Source: Tyto alba (lineage: Eukaryota > Chordata > Aves > Strigiformes > Tytonidae). From it: DNA of 64,000 bases. Made by a program: the position numbers and the translations under genes. Shown piece after piece: positions 1-12,300 of this stretch (the first letter of the stretch is position 1; each line of letters begins with the position of its first letter). The notes below the pieces were generated by a model that saw only the letters and a program-made list of their open reading frames with translations, was not told the origin of the DNA and searched no databases. Where the stretch lies: positions 2,187,779 through 2,251,778 of the forward strand of contig NW_024881296.1 of the NCBI RefSeq assembly GCF_018691265.1. The letters run 5' to 3'.

Positions 1-1530
1 AAAAATACAAGGGAAGGATAAATGATGTACATCCATGCAACCACACCAAGCCTGAGAAACAGTGAGGACTCCAAAGTCAACAAAAGTTGGCTGCTAAATA
101 AGCCACACTATTACTTTCCTGAACAACTTTGTGCTCAGACCAGTGTTGCTTTATAATGAAAGCTGGATGTGGAGATGACTAAAAGGGCCACACTTCTCTT
201 CACTCCTAACTTTGATCAGACCAGAAGCCGCACTTCATGGGAGAGCTCTTGGAGGTTTGATCAAAGGATTGTGGAAGGTCCCAGAGAGGAGCTGCCATAG
301 AGAGCTCACATCAGGCATACAAGCAATTCATCATATCACCCTAATTCACATAACAAGTCAGATAAAATCTAAGCATTAAAGTGTGCATGCTTGTTGACAT
401 GACAGAAGGTTGAAATCCTGTGAAATAGATGCCTCTTATATGAAAGATGAGGATAACAATTTTTTCAAAGCCTTCGTAGGTTGAACCTGCCCATCCATGT
501 AGTTGCTGCATCGTGGAAACACACCTATAGCGTGTGGCAGTACTGATGAATCCGAAACTGGGCTCCAGCTTACAAAAGCAAAAGTCCTTCTAACATTTCA
601 TTGTAACTGAAAGAAGAGATCCAGACGCTGGTGGGTTTTTAAAAGTTATATCATAATTTATAATTGGTTGTTAATTAATGTCAGATCACAGTGGAATTCC
701 TATGGAATTACAGAGTGGAGCCTCTTTAATTACCACTTTATAATTATAAATCTCATTGGAATGAAAAACACGGGAACTGTAATAAACGATGAAGATCTTG
801 GAAGACTTCTTTTGACTAATAAAATCTTCATGTATGCGCCTTACGAATTTTTAGAACAGTAGTCTTCATTTTGGGCAAAAAACACTTTCCACGATGCAGA
901 ATTCTCCTTGCATTATGCAAAAACAAAGAGAAAAAAAATCTTAAACATTCTTTCACAACTAGAGCAATTACATCTTGTGAAATTAAAAATACATCTCAGG
1001 TCTCTTAGCACTACATCTTGTAATCTGTGTACACCATTGATCACTAAGGTAAGACCTTTCCTGCTCTGTGGTTTTGTCATTCTCTGCTGATTTGCCTGCA
1101 AAAAGTCACAGAACTATCCCCGGCTGCAAAAGATCCTCTATGCAATCATACAGTAGAGGCCTGAAGCTTACTGTTCAGGTTATCATGATCTGTGCTGTAC
1201 TTGCATACAATCAAGGATGAGATGATTAGTACTGTGGATGTTCACTCTTAATTAAATGTACCCACAGCAGTTACTCCAACGTTCTGCTGCACACCTTTAT
1301 ACCTCCCCAAACACCTGTGGGTGGAGAATTACAACTATAACAGCTTTACACCAGTACCCTAAAGACCAAAAGCTGATGCAATATGTATCTTGTTGTGAAT
1401 TTATTCAATCGTCTTTTCCTCTTTTCAGTTTAACTTTGGGCTGGCTGAAATGAAACAGAAGTTGGGGTGCCTGCCACATGGAAGCAGCCTTATAAGAAGA
1501 GTTCCCAATGCAGGAACTCTGCAACACACA
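1..1530. other. Gene-free unique sequence
   Basis: No gene, RNA gene or recognisable mobile element is visible. The sequence is AT-rich with short open frames only (the longest run just over 60 codons), none with a recognisable domain. The part around 640-780 is especially rich in TAAT/ATTA cores. Confidence 0.6.
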
Positions 1531-1599
1531 CAGGAGGCAGGAGGAGGAGAAGGAGGAGGAGGCAGGAGGAGGAGAAGGAGGAGGAGGCAGCTGCCTCCT
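1531..1599. repeat. Purine-rich tandem repeat, 25-bp unit, ending in a palindrome
   Basis: Two exact 25-bp units begin with GGCAG at 1536 and 1561 and a third GGCAG starts at 1586. The units are otherwise GGA/GAA triplets on the + strand. The last partial unit runs into an 18-bp perfect palindrome, AGGAGGCAGCTGCCTCCT, at 1582-1599. The Glu/Gly/Arg-rich open frames that cross it are products of the repeat, not genes. Confidence 0.9.
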
Positions 1600-4500
1600 T
1601 GTCAGTGCCACCACATCATAGGACCCCAGCACAGACCTGTGCACACTCATCCTCTGCTCTTGGCCACAGTCATTCACAAGGAGCCCTTGGACCCTATCTC
1701 CAGATCTTGGTTGGAATGAGGAGGAAGATACCAATTTGAATTCAACAACTGTTTCAACAATTGGCTTTACTTTGTTGGTCAGCAGCAGGCCCTGAGCCTC
1801 ACCAGCTTGTTGGTATGTCCCAACAATCCCAGTCGCTTTCTCTTGTTCTCCAAACTGCTAGTTACTGCTTTCAGCCATCCTCCTAAGACTTCTCTTTCCT
1901 CCACAAGGACATGAGTAATTCGTATGTTGAGCCCCTCCTCTCCTGCTTCTAATAACATTGTTTTTCTCCGTTCCTCGCATTTTCCCCCAGTCCTCTCTTG
2001 GTTCTGTTTTTTCGTGCCTTTGAGGCTGCAGCCCCTCGCTTCTCCTCGTGTCTCATGTACAGGCGTGGGAATGTGTAAACCTGCCAATGTGCACTTTGTA
2101 AAAACTTGTTGCAGATCTGATGGGTTTCATTCTGTGAGCCAAGAAACCAGGCTTACAACATAATTGATACTAGCAAATTGAGAGAGGAACTATGGCCCCT
2201 ACCTAAAATAAAAGACAATCACAGGGAATTAAAGGTCATGGTATAAAGAACTGTGCAGAGGAACACTGGGAAATAAGAACAAATATAATACAGACTACAG
2301 TGTAGTTAAACCAGAGATGAATTTGCCTAAATAAAACATAAGAAACCTATTTCCTGTACTAATTACTCTACTTCTTAGAGAAGTGTAATGCTGGCATCAA
2401 CCTTCATACTAAATTGCACCACAAAACCCCAACACTTAACAGTGTTTTAGCTGACACATTAGGCAGGAATTTACCAATTTTTATTTTGCCTAGCTGTTGT
2501 TTATTCTCTGACAAATTTTCATTGAAGATTTTACCAAAGGGGGAGATGCTCCTTGAACAGCAGAACTGCTATTCAAGAGCTTTGAGAAGTAACCACACAC
2601 TATTATTTGATTATCTGCTTGTTTTTCATTCGAATTTCCAAAAGTATCCCTTTAGTAAATGCAGACCAGCAGCATCAACAGGGCAACTTCCCTACACATC
2701 CAGCGCTTCCCCTAGAGTATGTGGGTTACAGTCAGTAACATGGGCAAAAAGACAGCTTGTTTCTTCTCATTCATTTTGTCGGCAGAACAAAAACGATGGC
2801 ACATTAGCAACAGACTTTCATACAGACACTGGAATTAATCAGACTCGAGTTTGCCTTCCCTTAAATCACAGGGTCATGACAAAGGTGGGGAGAAGAATTT
2901 GCAGTTGTATCTTTGCAGGACTGCATTCCTAATTCTGCCCAAGATAACATAGTCCCAGTGCCTTGGATTGCTGGTTATTACGATCAACAACAGACACACA
3001 TACATATTCAGCGAAAGTGTTCGAACTCTCACATTTGTATTCATTTTACTTTGACTTGACTGAAATCATAAAAGGAATGTGTAAACGAGGATAGCCTGTT
3101 GCTGAAATGAAGTTGAATTTTTTCCCCACAGAAACTTGGGTTCATGACAGCTTTTTGTTGGGCAGGACATTAGCCTTTTGTAATTTATTGCTTTTAGATT
3201 AAATCTGGGGAAACTCAATATTGCAGTTGAATGATTAGAGCAATACCCCTCAGAGTAATAAATTTTCTTTGGTGCTGTGCATCTCCCGATCATGTTTCCC
3301 TTCTAATTACATTTACATAAATGATATTCTGCAAAATTAAATTAACATTCAAACCGTTACGCTGGCAAGGAGAGACAAAAATTAGTTACAAACTTACATC
3401 CCTAAAAAACCAAAATGACACCTTGTTCTTTCCAGAAACTGAATCACAGCTATCCCCCAAAGTGTCTCTTACACACTGATTATTCTAGTTGGTTAATCAC
3501 CGACCTAGACACTCTGCTCCCCCTCTCCGAAGTTTATAGTGTAAGGTCCTGCTTTCCACCGGGTCTCATTAAACAGAAGCAATTGGTGGCAATCCAAATT
3601 TGGTCAGCAAAGTGCTCTATTCAGAGCTAGATTTGATTTCTAACTTTGGCCACAGCCCTTCCTCAGGGCTTCCCTGTCTTGGCTCCTGCACGCCATTCCT
3701 CTCGTATGGAGCCAGAAGGTACTTGGCGGGGCTCCCTGTGAACTTAGACTTAGTGCCGCGCTAACACCCTCCTGACCAGGCTGAAGAAAGATGTTCTTCC
3801 TCCTCATGCATCCACACCACCACGCTGGCTGGCTAGCAGCGCCATGCTTCCCTGGGCTGCTCTCCAATTGATGCATGGGCACAGGGGCTCATGGAGCAAG
3901 TTTTCACTTGCCAAGGGGAGGGACCATTATCCTGAAGAGTTAAGAAAAAAAGGGTGCCAGCCTACTGCTGGCTGATGAAGCCGGTCTTCAAGCAGCTTTT
4001 CCAAGATCCAACGTTTAAATGGATTGTCATATGTAGTGTTGGTTTGCCTAAGGTCACCAATCTCCTGACTAGTCAATCTATTTTCTCAGCACTGTATGAG
4101 GAATGGTAGCTTTTAGAAGAAAAATCGTTTCCTAAGACCTACTTGGAAAGGCATCATTTTTGTCATCCAGTAGAGGATTTGGCCCTTCAGATACCCACAC
4201 ACTGTAAAGACAGTGTACATCCACCTCCTCTCTACTCTCTTTGGGTTGGGTTTTTGATGCCAAAAACAAACCATCAAAATACTTATGCAGAGAACACATG
4301 TCCTATTTTATCAGTGTGAGGCATCACTTGATTTTATTTGTTGACCATGCACCCACTACACTGAAAATCACAGTATTTCCATTCAGGAATTTGATTACAG
4401 AGCCATGACCCACCCTTCCTTATAGTAAAGAGCATATACCGTCATGTTTGTAGTGATATCAATTCTTAAGCAAGTGCACTCAAACCATTTTGAGGCATTA

Positions 4501-4870
4501 GTAACAAAAAAGTGAAAAAAAAAATCAATATTTGCTATAAGGCACATATGTATAGACATATATAGTCACATCTGGAACTAAATCTGTCAGCTGTCCTACA
4601 AGTGTGTCTATTTGAGTGTGAGTACCCTGTGTGTAAATTGGGCATATTTCGATACACCATCTGGAGAAAAGACTTAACATAAAAATGTCAAAGCTTGTGA
4701 TTAAATAAAAACTGTGTATATATGATACTGCTTTTCACTTTGAAACCTGGATGTTTTTAACATTTTAATTTTTGAAAACAAAGTTTGCATTCAGAGATTG
4801 AATCTCCTTATTGAAACTCACCAACATTTGCATTTTAGCATATTTCAGTTTACTTGGCAAAGAGATTACT
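1600..4870. other. Gene-free unique sequence
   Basis: No supported gene. A 172-codon open frame at 2414-2932 (+) has no recognisable domain or splice context and is treated as chance. A near-perfect inverted repeat lies at 2552-2577 (12-bp arms, one mismatch, 2-nt centre). The ATTA-rich part at about 3060-3360 resembles a conserved non-coding element in texture only. Confidence 0.5.
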
Positions 4871-4931
4871 GTTTTGTTTTGGTTTTGTTTTGTTTTGTTT
4901 CCCCCCCCCCCCCCCCCCCCAAAAAAAAAAA
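4871..4931. repeat. Compound simple repeat: (GTTTT)n, C20, A11
   Basis: A (GTTTT)-like run at 4871-4900 is followed directly by 20 C (4901-4920) and 11 A (4921-4931). A long C run is rare in this AT-rich window. Its length in the assembly is likely to be uncertain, because homopolymers of this size are poorly resolved and mutate quickly. Confidence 0.95.
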
Positions 4932-5059
4932 GAATACTGGGCAGCCTAGCATTTGTTTGACAACCTAATTTAATTTTCCCTAAACATCACAGTTTCTGTA
5001 TTTCTATAGGTCTCACAATAAATACAGTTAATTAGTTGTAGACATAATATTTAGAGTAC

Positions 5060-5335
5060 ATATTTTCTGAAAGTGTTTGATCGCAGTGAGTCATCTGCAC
5101 GATAGTCCTCTTTCGAGGATTGCATTTCATTCTTGCTCGCCTCACCCTGGTAAACATAATGTGCCAAGCACTCTAGAATTTCTGTTAAGTAAGCTCTTCT
5201 CACAGCATAATGGCCCAGGCCCATTCAGAGCCATAATTGAATTCTCTGGCACACAAATCACTTGGAAAGACCGGGCCGATTTATATGTTTAGGACCATAT
5301 GACAAACATCTGTTTCACTGCAAGGAATGTTAGGG
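5060..5335. other. Candidate conserved non-coding element
   Basis: This stretch is of even, non-repetitive complexity with several homeodomain-type cores (for example CATAATTGAATT at 5232-5243), flanked by simpler AT-rich sequence. It has no coding potential. The call rests on texture only; no alignment was possible, so confidence is low. Confidence 0.2.
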
Positions 5336-8300
5336 TATACCCACAGGTACCAAATGCAAATCACTTAGGAAATCTTGGTGCAGGTTCTTTAAACGTGACT
5401 CCTGGAAAGGACATAAGACCCAAATTTCCATTTCCATTTCCAGTGGAACAGATTCTTAGCCTGTGCAAGACTGTGATGAAATTTCCATGAAATCTATGAG
5501 TCAGTGAAAATTCAGAGCAGTCTAGGAGATTGGAAACCAGACCAGCAGGTACATTTGCAACAACAATGTTGTACAACAAAATTCAGTAAACCTTTCCTTC
5601 ATCAAGGACTCCAAACTATAGCTCTAGAAGACAGAACAACAGAACTAAAATGTCGTAACTAACGTCCGATGCTAGCATTAAACTTTAATTTACTTTATTT
5701 CATCAGTCTCTCATATTATTCCCATTACCATTGCCACTGTATTCTTTCCTTGTATTTAAAAAACAGCATATCTTCAACACACAGATCAGTGAAGCACAAC
5801 AAATATACGTCTAAGAGAGCACTTGGTGAATGATGGGAGAATCCTTATGATTAAGAAAAGCAGTAAAGATAATATGTGAGGCTTCAACAATATTATCAAG
5901 AATTCATGACTACACATGGGTGTGATTCAGATGGCTGAGATCATCAGCCTCCAGACGCATTGGACAGTGCCTGTGAATAAGCCAAGACCATCTGCCATCC
6001 ACAAAGAGAAAAAACACATATATCAAGAAGCAGCGTTCTTTACAAGCTTTCTGAAAAAGCTCCAAGGTGGGGTCCAAACATTTTGAAAGGTTGTGTAAAG
6101 CAGAAAGACCTTATGCAGCTCCTGATCCAGGAGATACCATAGCTCTGAGGAACAGAGAAGGGAGAAGAAATACAAATTTGTCAAAAGGTATCTCAATGAC
6201 AAATACAAAAAACACCTGAAGGGATGGCTTCCTGTTCTTCAGGGTAGTTGGAAAATTGTGATCATATTTTATCTCTTAGGAATATCATGAAGAAGAGGAG
6301 GTTCAAAATTGCATTTGGAGACTATCAGGAGCAACCAAAATGATTATGAGCTAATTTTACCATAAAGGTCAGGCTAATCTTTGCATATCAGAGACTGTGT
6401 TAACAAACACTCTTGACTACTTCAGTACCAGTCTCATTTACCACCCTTTGGCGCCTCGCCTTTGAGCGATAACCCAACTGCCCAGGGGATGGGATGGGAT
6501 TGGTGGGGAGTGGCTGCATTTTGTGCTGCTCTTCTCAGAAAGTAGTTGTTTTTTGTTTTTGCTTTTTTTTTTTTTTTTATTGTCTTGGTACAATCCTCAG
6601 GGACTCCCGAGGGCAGGCTACTGTAGCTGCAAGACCACCACTGCATGCAATTAACCACGGCACGGCTGCAATTAAGAGGAATTGAAGCTTGCTCTCACTG
6701 TGCCCATGTTTCCCCACTTCTGCATATAGAACTGCCTGATTTTTGCTGCTGTTGATGGTGTTTGAAGATTAAATGTTATGTGCAGCAACAGATGTTAGTG
6801 ATCTCATTCAGAGCTGAATACCTTTTCACACATGGTTTGGTTGTGCACCAGGGGCCAAGAACTTTGGCTGTAGATAAGCAAAATCAAAATCTGTTTTAAC
6901 TGGCATATTGAGTCCATTGTCTATAAACATTCGCATTACGTGAATGAGATCAAATCTGCCAAGGGACATTATTATGTCATCAAATATATTTGCCCATCAC
7001 AAAAGAATGGCTGGAGAAAAGTGGAAAAGTGGTGATTATTGAGCTATGTACTAATGGCCTAAATCTACTCAAAAGCTCAACTAACTGCAAGCAAACATGA
7101 TCTTGGGGAATAGAGAGTTGGTCACAAACGTATGTATAGAAAACATACAAGAAAGAGGAGGCAAGGACATTCTTCAAGGAATAAAGCAAGGAAATACTAG
7201 AGCTTGGCAGCTTCTTCCCTGCTTTGATTAGATGGGTGGCAACTATTAAAGGTCAGTTCCAAAAAGATCAGTGTTAGGCTGGATGGGATTTCCCTAGGAA
7301 TATGAAAAACAACAGGCCAGGAAGCAGAAATGCTGTGATATCGATCCAGTTTTTTCAGGCAGTCACAGATTCTTAATGTAAATACCTGCAGATCACATCA
7401 GAAGGGAATCACCAGGAAGATGTCCCCGGAGCTGTTTTTAGAACTAATGTATTTAAGGGTTTATATTATTTTTGTTAGTAACATGGGAGCAGTGTTCTCT
7501 TTGGAACAGTGGAAGAAACAGCTTGAGAAGGAAATGTAGGATTTCAAGGCATGAAGATGCAACTTTTGCATCAAACGGCTTCTGATGGATTAAAAACTGG
7601 AATCAACTTATACGAAAAAGGCTGCATGCATTTGACTTGTCTCAGGGGAAATCTTTGGGATTCTCACATACCTTTGCAAACTGCATTCAAACTGTAAGAA
7701 AAATACATTTCTCAAAGAAGCAAAGACAAGAAGTAAGAATCTAGGTGGTATCAAACAGTATCACAGAAAAAAAAACAAGGGAAAACCATACAACAGCATT
7801 AGGCTTACTAAATAATCTAGTGCACTCAAAGCAATTTCTTACAGATTTGTCAGCCTTGGTTCATGTCTGCAGGTGTGTTTCTCCCCTTCCATTGCTCCAC
7901 TCATTTTTAGACAACAGGTGAGTTCCATGAATGTGTGAAGAAAGCAGGGAATAATTACAATCAGTCATAGGTATCATATCTATTTAGCAGTAGGTCATTC
8001 TAGTGGCCTAGAGGGTCCATCAGGTGACTTTCTACTGAATTCAGTGAGATAACAAAGAAGATATCCAAAGAAAACCCATGTCTATTCTCTTCTAACAAAA
8101 CAAGAAGACACTCTCTCCTTCCCAAAACCAAACACAAAAGCCACCCAAATCCCAAACCTACATTTATCTTCGATAAAAACTGGGGATTTCCTTCCAGACC
8201 CCTGTCCCAATGGAGCAGAGGATCTGCTGAGTCCATGAAGTAGAATACAGACACCAGCAGTGTCTCCATAAATGTCCTAGCTATCTGCTCAGCCTCAGAT

Positions 8301-8559
8301 GTGCATCAGCGTGAATCGACTACTGATCAGGGTAAAGAAAATGTCTTTCCCAGAGGTCTATTGACAGGGACCTGGGTAGATATCATAGAAAGAGTCCCAC
8401 TGACTTCAAGGTTCATTAAACACAGTCAGCATTGTCAGAACTGAGCTCTTCTTATAGACGCAATAATGGTTTAATGGCACAGTGCTGGAGAAGCCCTTTT
8501 GTGTCTTGCTGGTGTGGTGCACAGTGTTATTCTCAGAATCAGGAACCTGTTCATTGTCT

Positions 8560-9060
8560 AAAATAAAAACATTTGATTGTGTTTTGATGTGAAAACATTC
8601 TAATTTGCCGTAGTGTCCATGATTAATGTTGGTCTTTCAAAATATCATTTTCCTTTGGTGCTATGTAAATAAAGCTTCTTCCCAGTGTTGCTGAAATGCT
8701 GGCTTTCATTATGCATGGCAAAGGAGAAGCTGATGATGTTTTATGATCTTTAGCAAGCATCACAGACATTTCTGGAACATGAAATCAAAAATAAGAGCAA
8801 GTAGCATTAAAATGTTCTTTGAGCTAATTTCTCTAACCAGAACATGAAAGTTCTTTTTCATTTAGTGTATGTGAACAGTGTTCAAAGCAAAATAAAAATA
8901 ATTCTGAAACCGAGTCTTTATTTTTCTGGAATGGAGTCAGAATGCTGGAATTGAGTCAAAGCAAAACATTCTTTTTATGACAACTGAATTTGAGTATTGG
9001 ATTTCTTATTTGATGTGACATCTCATCACGAGATCCTCCAGGCACTGTGCATGGATAACC
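8560..9060. other. Candidate conserved non-coding element
   Basis: A non-repetitive AT-rich stretch with a POU/octamer-like site (CATTATGCAT at 8707-8716) and several ATTA and AATAAA cores. No open frame of note crosses it. The assignment is from sequence texture only. Confidence 0.2.
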
Positions 9061-9355
9061 TCTAAAATATAAACATCCTAATACTACACTACTTCTGTTT
9101 TCCTGCGGTAGTCATAATTCAATTTCATAGCAACTTCTTGGAAGGAAAAGCCAGAAGTGTCCACAACTTCTTATACCATACACATCTCTTAAATAAAGAC
9201 TCTTTCCCTCCCAATGGTAACTACATCATGTCAGAGTGGCAATGACACTGCTGCTGGCTTTCACAGAAAGGAGATTTTGAACTAAGTCTGGGAAAAGGGA
9301 CAGTTCTTCAGGCAGAGTGGAGCTGGATGACTGTGTTGACTCCTGTCAAATTTTG

Positions 9356-9398
9356 CCAGTCATATCATCAGCTGATGATATGTTTCTGACTGGTGAAC
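9356..9398. repeat. 22-bp perfect palindrome within a larger inverted repeat
   Basis: Bases 9361-9382 are identical to their reverse complement; the left arm is CATATCATCAG, and the centre is the E-box CAGCTG. Outer arms CCAGT (9356-9360) and ACTGG (9389-9393) extend the symmetry with a bulge of about six bases on the right. It could form a cruciform or bind a symmetric bHLH-type dimer. The function is unknown. Confidence 0.85.
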
Positions 9399-12300
9399 TT
9401 CTTTGAACATGATTTAATAGCTGAATCAAAGCACGAAAAATTCTCAAGATCAGCTAAATCTCAGCAGACCTTCACATCTGTAGATCACAATTTGGAAACT
9501 ACTGATTTAATCCATCTTCCATAATGACGCCTAACAATTGATTGAACCTCATCCCTAAGTGGCCTAATGAACTAGGTTTGGGCGTGAGAGGTGAGTAGTA
9601 TCAAGATCTTACTGTTTACTGAATAGCAGTGTGATGCATATGATTTAGACAACATCAAAAAAGTGTTTCATTTTCAGGAGATCAAAAGGTACAGTGCCTT
9701 CCAGAAAATAAAAATGGTTATATCAAAATAAAAGGAGGCATCCCCAAGTTTCTGTTTGTTATTAGCCCAAAGAGTTTGATTAAGCCTGGAAATATTTTTG
9801 CATTAAAGAAATGTTTATTTTTAACAGGAGGTTAAAGCTGAGATGCCAACACAGCCTTGTTTCCTGTAGAAATGTGGCACCTTAGGGCTACAGAAGTTAC
9901 GCACATCCAGGCACCAAGAGACTGAAATTCAACCTGTCATTCAACAAAGACCTTCTTATTTCATACCAGCACAAGTCAACCATATTCTCCTGACCATCCA
10001 GGACCTTCCCATCTTCTCTACATTACCCTCTATGCTCTCCAATACACAAGTGCTAACTCACAAAGTACTTCTCACAATATTTTGTTTCTTTGCTGTAGCC
10101 TTCCTAGGAAAACATTTTCTGAACTAATCTTCCTGATGTCTATTCTGTCATGTCTTCAAATACCGAGCAAGATTATTTTAAAAGATTGTGAATTCTTTGA
10201 AACAGAAACCATTTACATAATCAAATGAAAAAAAAAGGCAAAGGCGGACTTTTCACAGCGGATCTCCTTGACTTTTCTGAAACCCTTGTCATGAAGAACA
10301 TAACCTTATTGCTTTCCTGCTTCACACATCTCCCAGCAGTGAGTTGCTGCTTAAGGCAGAGTACACAGTACTATAACTAATCTGAAATGAAGGAAAACAT
10401 TTAACCTACAGTTCCTCATATTCAGAACAAATAACTGTCTCTGTGTCCCTTGTGCATGTTTGATGGCATCAGAAACAGGCTATTAATGAAGAATAACTCC
10501 ATAAAAATGAACTCGTTCCAATCAGTCTTCTGGCACTACAACATCAAGGGGAGATGCCAGTCAAGCAGCTAATATTAAACCTGTAAATCTTTACCTATTT
10601 AGGATGCTTTAATCATTTTCTATGAATTAATACCATAAAATGTGATTTATAGCTTAAGAAGGAAGATCCTTATAACCATTAATACACAAATTCAATCAAC
10701 AGACATTTGGAAATTACAGATTCACTGAAGCCATGTGTTGCTCAACAGAAAACCAATCCTGCCCCCTTCTCAGAGAAAGTTGGGCTTCAAATGACAGTAT
10801 AGGTGCAGTTTCATCAATGCTGCCAGGAAACCTCCTTACACAGGCTTTCTTCAACAGATGGTCGTCTTAATTTGGTACAAGGTACAAGATTTATAGACAA
10901 TCCTCAGCAACATGGGTAGTGTTTAAGGTGTCAGATGAAGCAATAAACAAATGGGAGAGAAATGGTCTCTTAGCAAACAAATTCTCTTAACCTTTCAAGG
11001 ATTGGTATGACCCTGCTGATCCCACACATATATCTGAGAGAAAAAACTAAATTATTTAGGGTGGGGTTTTTAACATAGAAAAGTTATTTTAATTTTTGTC
11101 TAGTTTTGTTGAAAATTATTAATGGCAGCCAATGAGGCCATTTAAACATAAAGTCCCACATATGTTGAGCTTATCAGAAACAGAGGTCTGCATGCAAGCA
11201 ATTACCACAGTCTCCAGTACACCTAGAGATGGCCTGGCTGCTTCCTCCTAAGCACTCCTACCTCTCAGCCTCTAACATTTTCTTGTGACTGTCTTGTCAC
11301 CGCTGTGTACCGAACATGGCTAAAACCAGGGATATTTGTTCCACATTTCCTCCTCTCTGTCACCACAGGTGACTTTGCCAAGTGCCTATCACTTGGTCTC
11401 ATCTATTCCTGGCTATCATTTATTTTTCTCTTTCTGTTGCCCCATATACTCATTCATCCGCTGGTCCTTTTTCCATGTCACCAGTTCTAATACCCCTTTT
11501 CCTCTCTGTCATCCCTACAGATTTATACACACTGTATCCCTTAAGTGTATAAAAATACTAGACTTTTCAAATTTAAGCATTTGCTTGAGGTGCCAAAAAT
11601 AGAAAATGAGTTGCCTTTTGGTTCCTTTATCATCCACGAAGGGAGACAGTATCTTGACAGGTTGACTTGGGTTTTAGCTTAGCAGAATTGCTCTTTGGAG
11701 GTACCTCTCAGTTTCTACTGACAAGAGAAAGCTTGGGGTTACTGGCTTTCTCATGCATCACTACAGTGCTTACAGGGGATGGACCCAGGACGAAGTATAG
11801 ATATTTTTCCAATCCCTATTTCTTTTTTCAAGATTCAGGTTGCTTTGCCTTGTCTGGTTTAGATGGACAATCTTATTTTAACTAAAAAGGAAGTGTGGGC
11901 CACCAGTTCAAGAAGAGGTTTTGTAACAGAGCTCTCCCATGCAGAAAGAAGGCAGGTGACCTGCTTTTTTATTGGAGAGTTCTCCAAACAACAATTTAAC
12001 CTTTGACTGTTCCAAAAGCCAAAGTACTCTACTAGTACAGACTGATTTTTATGCTTTTATGGAGAGAAGGAAAAAAAAATAGAAATTGGAACCGTGAGTA
12101 CTCATTCAGTAGCCAAGACCAAGAGGTTTTCAGACAGCTAGAAACCGCTGCAGAGGACAGCTAAGCTGCCTCAGGCCTTTTAAAACTTCCCTTTCTCTTG
12201 CTCAATCTTTTCCCTTCTTCCCTGATCCTTCCTCCAACATATGTCTGCTAAAGATCTCAGCCTGAAGAACAGAACTGGGAGGAAGCCAATCACCAATTCA

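Larger units (their letters stand above)
4932..9355. other. Gene-free unique sequence
   Basis: No supported gene. A short (ATTTCC)3 run lies near 5429-5450 and a 17-18-bp T tract near 6562-6580. Parts of 5940-7640 have the loose feel of very old retroelement sequence, but no block matched a family well enough to call. Confidence 0.5.

Noticed and set aside
2414..2932. 172-codon open frame on the + strand
   Set aside because: No recognisable domain, no splice-site context and no codon pattern. About one frame of this length is expected by chance in 64 kb at this base composition.
6900..7650. Possible very old CR1 coding remnant
   Set aside because: A few words resemble CR1 (for example GATCAGTGTTAGGCT), but I could not place two landmarks in the right order and spacing.
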